Assembly (NCBI RefSeq): GCF_026625645.1 | Contig: NZ_CP113056.1 | Span: forward strand, 992,001-1,056,000 | Length of the DNA stretch: 64,000 bases | From: Ancylobacter sp. SL191 | GTDB taxonomy: Bacteria; Pseudomonadota; Alphaproteobacteria; Rhizobiales; Xanthobacteraceae | Direction of reading: 5' to 3' | Part shown: one piece after another, positions 60,116 through 64,000 of the stretch | Numbering within the stretch: the stretch's first letter is position 1 | Layout of the letters: each line of letters opens with the position of its first letter | Program-made: the position numbers and the translations under genes | Notes under the pieces: model-generated | What the model was told of the DNA's origin: nothing | The model's database searches: none | Seen by the model: the letters and a program-made list of their open reading frames with translations, nothing else

Positions 60116-60137
60116 CCCCGTTTCACGTGAAACGGGG
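60116..60137. promoter_or_regulatory. parS-like ParB binding site
   Basis: A perfect 22-bp palindrome with the core GTTTCACGTGAAAC (60120-60133), matching 14 of 16 positions of the parS consensus (T-core-A); the outer bases are C and G. It has no loop and no T tract, so it is not a good terminator. It lies between the convergent hslU and HTH genes. ParA/ParB genes are not in the window. Confidence 0.75.
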
Positions 60138-60145
60138 CGAGCCCA

Positions 60146-60511
60146 TCAGCCTGGCCGGCTGAGAATCTTCAGGCGGCCGAGCAGTTCCGCCACCGCCTCG
60201 GGCGGCAAGGTGGCGATCTCGCGGGCCAGCAGATTGGCGAGTTCGGTCGCTTCCGGCGAGAGGCCGGACGTATCGACGACGACGCGGGGATCGGAGATCT
60301 CCGCCAGCAGGCGCAAGGCCTCCGCCTCGTCCCAGATCACGTTGAAATAGGCCATGATGCGCTGGAGCATCATGAAGGTCGGCTGGCCGCGCTTGCCATG
60401 CTCCAGCGCGGAGAGATAGGCGGCCGAGACGCCGATCGCCTGCGCCATCTGTGACAGCGTCACGCCGCGCTCGGCGCGCATTTCCCGCATCCGGCGGCCG
60501 AAAGGGGTCAT
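60146..60511 (-). CDS. XRE-type helix-turn-helix regulator
   Basis: A 121-residue DNA-binding protein. The HTH spans about residues 5-60: RRMREMRAERGVTLSQMAQA, IGVSAAYLSALEHGKRGQPT. The C-terminal half (ATELANLLAREIATLPPEAV, AELLGRLKIL) is helical. The ATG overlaps the Smr stop as ATGA. It is the last gene of the mltA-smr-HTH cluster, an arrangement common in Hyphomicrobiales. Its targets are unknown. Confidence 0.88.
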   Translation of the reverse strand: MTPFGRRMREMRAERGVTLSQMAQAIGVSAAYLSALEHGKRGQPTFMMLQRIMAYFNVIWDEAEALRLLAEISDPRVVVDTSGLSPEATELANLLAREIATLPPEAVAELLGRLKILSRPG

Positions 60512-61158
60512 CGCAGCCCCTCCCGCGCCCGGCGCACGCGCACATAAAGCGCGCCCTCCCCGCCATGGCCGCGGGCCGCCGTCTCGAAGCCGAGCACCAC
60601 GCCGCGCAGCTCCGGCGCTGCCAGCCATTGCGGCACCAGCCGGCGCAGCACGCCGCGCCCACCCTCGCCGGCCAGCACATGCATGCCGTCGCCCTTGCCG
60701 GTGATGACCAGCACCAGCGCGTGGCCCGACTGCTGCGCCCCGCGCAGAAAGCCGATGAGCCGCCCATGGGCGGCCGCCTGGGTCAGTCCATGCAAATCGA
60801 GCCGCGCATCGACCTCCGCGCCTCGCCCCAGCCTGCGGCGCAGCTTGGGCTCGAGCGGCGCCAAAGGGGTGATGGGCGGAGGGGCGGGTGGGGTCGAGCG
60901 GTAGGCCGGCGCGGAAGCGGGTTTCCGAGCCGGTGGCGGCGCGGGCTCCGGCTCCGGCATCACCGGCGCTGGAAGCGCCTCGGGCACGACAATCGGCATT
61001 TTCGGGCGCAGCGGATTGACCGAACGCGCCACATGCTCCCACAGCGCCTGCTCGTCCGGGCGTAGCCCACGCCGGCGGCGCGGGCGCGGCGGCGGTGCCG
61101 CGTCAGGTTCGGCAGTGGCACCGCCGGATGGCGGGCTTCCGGTCTTCTTGCGGCTCAT
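60508..61158 (-). CDS. Smr domain protein
   Basis: A 216-residue protein. The first about 110 residues are Pro/Ala/Arg-rich and disordered. The C-terminal Smr domain has VDARLDLHGLTQAAAHGRLI, ALVLVITGKGDGMHVLAGEG, GVLRRLVPQWL and GGEGALYVRVRR, the nuclease-type LDLHG and TGKG motifs. In stand-alone proteins the domain cleaves RNA or nicks DNA, but the substrate is not known here. It overlaps mltA by 4 bp. Confidence 0.88.
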   Translation of the reverse strand: MSRKKTGSPPSGGATAEPDAAPPPRPRRRRGLRPDEQALWEHVARSVNPLRPKMPIVVPEALPAPVMPEPEPAPPPARKPASAPAYRSTPPAPPPITPLAPLEPKLRRRLGRGAEVDARLDLHGLTQAAAHGRLIGFLRGAQQSGHALVLVITGKGDGMHVLAGEGGRGVLRRLVPQWLAAPELRGVVLGFETAARGHGGEGALYVRVRRAREGLR

Positions 61159-62432
61159 GGCGCGGCCGTCGCGGTCTGCGGGATGACCGGGCGCGGCTTG
61201 GGGCGCGGCACCTTCACCAGTGTGGGATCGAGCGCGCGCGGCAGCAGGATGACGAACTGTCCGGGATGCTGGATGCGCCCGGCGACCCTGCCGGCCTCCT
61301 TGCCGGCGCCGAAGAAGATGTCCGCCCGCGCTGGCCCGATGATGGCGGAGCCGGTGTCCTGCGCCACCATCAGGTGGCGGAACGGCGCGATCTGCCCATC
61401 GGGGCCCGTGGGAAGGTCGGCAGCGATGAAGAAGGGCGTGCCATAGACATGAATGTTGCGGTCGACCGCGATGGAACGTCCCGCCGTGAGCGGTAGACCC
61501 TGGGCGCCGACCGCTCCATCTCCCGGCTTCAGCTCGGTCGCCTCGCGGAAGAAGACATAGGACCGGTTCTGCCGCATCAGCTCGCGCCCCTCCTCCGGGT
61601 GCGCGGCTATATAGGCGCGGATGGCGTCCATGGACATCTTCTCGCGCGGCACGAGATTGCGCTCAATGAGCAGCCGGCCGACCGGAGTGTAGGGCTGGCC
61701 GTTATGGCCGTCATAGTTCAGCCGGAGCACCGCTCCATCCGGCAGCTTCACCCGCACCGAGCCCTGTATATGAGCGAAGAAGGCGTCGGCGGGGTCTTTG
61801 ATCCAGGCGACTTCCAGCCCTTTTCCCGCCAGCGCCCCGTCCTCGATCGCGCCGCGGTCGTGATAGGGCACGAGCGTGCCGTCCGCATCCCGGCGAAAGG
61901 CCTTGCCCTTGTTGGCGGGGGCGCCGTCCTTGGGGGGAGCTTCCACGATGAGATCGGGCGGGCGACGGTAGAGCGGCGTCGCATATTCGGCCGTCGGCGT
62001 GCGCGAGCCCTCGACCTCGGGCTCGTAATAGCCGGTGAGGAAGCCCTGCGGCTGCTCCAGCGGGGCGATGCGGAAGGGCACGAATTCCCGGCGGAAGAAG
62101 GCGCGGGCCGTGTGCTCGCGCGGATGCGCCGGGAGCCGCAGCGCGCGGGCGCAGGTCGCCCGCAGAGCTAGAAACACCGGCCGGGGCGGCGGCGCGCCCT
62201 CCGTCGTCTTGCGGATCATTCCGCAGCTCAGGCGGAAGGCGGTGAAGGCCGGCGCGACGGGATCGGTATCCCAGCCAGGAATCGCGGCGAAGCTGACGGG
62301 CTCCAGCACGGCCTGTGGGAAGAGCACCGGCGGCGCGTCAACGCTAGACGCCGCCTGAGCCTTTCCGGGAAAGGGCAGCAGGGCGGCTGTCAGCGCCAGA
62401 AGGAGGGTTAAGGCCGGAAGGGTCGCACGCAC
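61155..62432 (-). CDS. mltA: Membrane-bound lytic murein transglycosylase A (MltA)
   Basis: A 425-residue peptidoglycan lytic enzyme. The signal peptide LPALTLLLALTAALLPFPGK is followed by about 80 residues. The MltA domain has QGFLTGYYEPEVEGSRTPTA and DAFFAHIQGSVRVKLPDGAV, and the 3D domain has GPARADIFFGAGKEAGRVAG with catalytic-type Asp residues. No lipobox Cys is evident, so the protein may be soluble in the periplasm rather than lipid-anchored. Confidence 0.93.
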   Translation of the reverse strand: MRATLPALTLLLALTAALLPFPGKAQAASSVDAPPVLFPQAVLEPVSFAAIPGWDTDPVAPAFTAFRLSCGMIRKTTEGAPPPRPVFLALRATCARALRLPAHPREHTARAFFRREFVPFRIAPLEQPQGFLTGYYEPEVEGSRTPTAEYATPLYRRPPDLIVEAPPKDGAPANKGKAFRRDADGTLVPYHDRGAIEDGALAGKGLEVAWIKDPADAFFAHIQGSVRVKLPDGAVLRLNYDGHNGQPYTPVGRLLIERNLVPREKMSMDAIRAYIAAHPEEGRELMRQNRSYVFFREATELKPGDGAVGAQGLPLTAGRSIAVDRNIHVYGTPFFIAADLPTGPDGQIAPFRHLMVAQDTGSAIIGPARADIFFGAGKEAGRVAGRIQHPGQFVILLPRALDPTLVKVPRPKPRPVIPQTATAAP

Positions 62433-62444
62433 GCGACCATCTTC

Positions 62445-63167
62445 TCACGAAGCGGCTTCGGTGGCGACCAGCTTCCAGTTGGGATCGCGCGCGCCGAGAT
62501 CGCGGGCAAAGGTCCACACATCGGTGACATCCGCCACCTGCTCGGCATCGCCGTCGATCACCGTGCCGGCGCGATCGCGCGTCGCCGAGATGAGCTGGGA
62601 GAGGAAGCGCACGGTGATCTGGGCGGTACGGCCCTTCACGCTCGCCTCGATGATCTCGGCCCTTTCGATGCCGACGAACTGCGTCTCCATCTTCTCACCG
62701 CGCTGCTCGCGCTCCTGGATGGCCGCGGCGAAGCCGTCATAGACCTCGCGCGCCAGCAGTTCCTTGAGCGTGCCGCGATCGCCCTGGGCGAAGGAGACCA
62801 CGATCATCTCATAGGCCGCGCGAGCGCCGGTCAGGAAGTGCTGCACATCGAAGCCGCGTTCCTGCGCGGCGATCGCGTCAAGACCATTGGCCACCGCTGA
62901 GCCAAGCTCGGCCACCCCAGCCCAGCGGCGCGGAGAGCTCGGCGCTTCCTCGGGCTCGACCGGTTCCGGCACATTGGCGGGCTCGGCGGTGCCGGGAAAA
63001 TTGACAACCTTGTCGGAGGCGCCCGCGGGCGCCTTGGCGGGATCGCGGCGCGAATAGGGGTCGTAGGGCGGCCGTTCGCGCCCGGTCCTCTGTCCCAGCA
63101 CGCTGCGCAGCCGTATGAAAATGAACACGGCGAGGGCCAGGAAGATGATCGTATAGATGTCGAACAC
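62445..63167 (-). CDS. Tim44-like domain protein (TimA)
   Basis: A 240-residue inner-membrane protein. One N-terminal helix (IYTIIFLALAVFIFIRLRSV) is followed by a Pro-rich linker. A Tim44-like domain from about residue 95 comprises FLTGARAAYEMIVVSFAQGD, RGTLKELLAREVYDGFAAAI, VGIERAEIIEASVKGRTAQI and TVRFLSQLISATRDRAG. It resembles the mitochondrial Tim44 C-terminal domain. The bacterial role is unproven. It precedes mltA by 12 bp and is divergent from secB, the usual neighbour. Confidence 0.9.
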   Translation of the reverse strand: MFDIYTIIFLALAVFIFIRLRSVLGQRTGRERPPYDPYSRRDPAKAPAGASDKVVNFPGTAEPANVPEPVEPEEAPSSPRRWAGVAELGSAVANGLDAIAAQERGFDVQHFLTGARAAYEMIVVSFAQGDRGTLKELLAREVYDGFAAAIQEREQRGEKMETQFVGIERAEIIEASVKGRTAQITVRFLSQLISATRDRAGTVIDGDAEQVADVTDVWTFARDLGARDPNWKLVATEAAS

Positions 63168-63540
63168 GTTACACGCCGCCGTTGATTTCGCTGCACCGGC
63201 GGGAGGCCGGCGGGCTCCGGAGTGAAGTTGGCTCAGCGCATCAGCGCCTTGCCCGTTCCCGTCTATGTACGACGTCCAACCGATTTCGCCAGTGTAGCGG
63301 ATGCCGCAAGGTCATCCATTCCACCGCGAACACGGTCTTTTGTCGACATGCGCGCCTAGACTAGTCGAAGCGCGGGCAACGCGCCAACCCTGCCGCTCCC
63401 CGGCCTTCGCTCGCCTTGTGAGCACGCGGCAACCGTGTTAGCGACACGCGCCCTTTACCGAAGACCGATGCGGCGGCACGACCGGCCGCGCGGCACATTG
63501 GCCGGCGATGCGCCTCCCGCCGGCGACACGGAGATTCCTG
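63168..63540. other. Intergenic region between divergent TimA and secB
   Basis: 373 bases without a gene. It must contain promoters of both genes. I see no recognisable repeat, terminator or small RNA. Confidence 0.5.
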
Positions 63541-64000
63541 ATGGCCGAGACCGAAAACGCCGTATCGATGCCGACCCTGCAGGTGCTGACCCAATATACG
63601 AAGGATCTCTCCTTCGAGAACCCGGGCGCGCCGGAATCGCTGGCGGTGGGCGGCCAGCCGCAGATCGGCATCCAGATCAAGGTGGACGCCAAGCCCGTGC
63701 GCGAGGGTTCGGAGTTCGAGGTCGAACTGAAGATCGAGGCCAAGGCCGAGCTGAAGGGCAAGACGCTGTTCGCGCTCGAACTCGCCTATGCCGGTATCTT
63801 CCGCGCCCAGAACGTGGCGCAGGAGACCATCCACCCCTTCATCATGATCGAATGCCCGCGCATGCTGTTCCCGTTCGCGCGGCAGATCGTCGCCGACACG
63901 GTGCGCAATGGCGGCTTCCCCCCGCTGATGATCGACCCGGTCGACTTCGTCACGCTGTACCGCCAGCGCATGGCCAAGCAGCAGCCGAGTGGCGTGCTCG
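63541..64000 (+). CDS. secB: Protein-export chaperone SecB, 3' end outside the window
   Basis: A tetrameric chaperone that keeps preproteins unfolded and hands them to SecA. 153 residues are visible. [20 protein letters not shown] opens the family fold. [40 protein letters not shown] and [20 protein letters not shown] follow. SecB usually ends about 5-20 residues further on, so only the tail is missing. Confidence 0.95.
   Translation, partial: MAETENAVSMPTLQVLTQYTKDLSFENPGAPESLAVGGQPQIGIQIKVDAKPVREGSEFEVELKIEAKAELKGKTLFALELAYAGIFRAQNVAQETIHPFIMIECPRMLFPFARQIVADTVRNGGFPPLMIDPVDFVTLYRQRMAKQQPSGVL

Noticed and set aside
60116..60137. Terminator between hslU and the HTH gene
   Set aside because: The palindrome is perfect with no loop and no T tract, and it matches parS much better than an intrinsic terminator.

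Overview
The window is a stretch of high-GC alphaproteobacterial chromosome. The gene set and order (hslVU-his, hrcA-grpE, rdgB-rph, a Tim44-like gene next to secB, a TIGR02300 gene, DUF1150 beside Hsp20) fit the Hyphomicrobiales. A five-gene NAD-dependent formate dehydrogenase operon suggests a facultative methylotroph or autotroph of the Xanthobacteraceae type (Ancylobacter, Starkeya, Xanthobacter); that placement is inference. Nearly everything is ordinary, tightly packed chromosomal coding sequence. The clear exception is one AT-rich gene at 9076-11523.

Layout. 1-7.4 kb: truA, polA and rpsA, separated by palindromic intergenic repeats, one set as a 333-bp tandem duplication. 7.4-15 kb: the aroA-cmk operon, which in many relatives runs straight into rpsA, is here separated from it by about 6 kb holding a CMD/AhpD-like gene, an orphan cobF, a foreign SIR2-NTPase gene and an EAL phosphodiesterase. 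15-22 kb: a TIGR02300 gene, tRNA-Ala(GGC), DUF2177, and an ECF-sigma/ChrR locus (rpoE-chrR-DUF1295) divergent from an FAD oxidoreductase-DUF1365-cyclopropane synthase-like operon. Both sides have a matching -35/-10 pair (TGATC[CT]-N16-CGTA) in the shared promoter region, which points to a singlet-oxygen or photo-oxidative response that modifies membrane fatty acids. 22-26 kb: a large autotransporter. 26-30 kb: gnd-zwf-HAD phosphatase. 30-38 kb: a Kef-type antiporter and fdsGBA-fdhD-fdsD with an ATAG-N7-CTAT operator upstream. 38-41 kb: comM and 1.2 kb of repeats including a 348-bp tandem unit. 41-45 kb: an OlsB-like acyltransferase, Hsp20 with a sigma-32-type promoter, DUF1150, gshB and yraN-rsmI. 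45-54 kb: a penicillin-binding-protein activator, hemW-rdgB-rph, hrcA-grpE, a periplasmic protein and coaA-alkB. 54-64 kb: hisB-DUF2628-hisH-hisA-hisF-hisE, hslV-hslU, a parS-like palindrome, HTH-Smr-mltA, Tim44-like and secB (cut by the window end).

The GTTTCACGTGAAAC palindrome after hslU is a near-consensus ParB site. With neighbours that are often close to the origin in alphaproteobacteria, it suggests that the right end of the window lies near oriC. The two most rewarding items are the SIR2-NTPase candidate anti-phage gene and the RpoE/ChrR lipid-modification locus with its divergent paired promoters.
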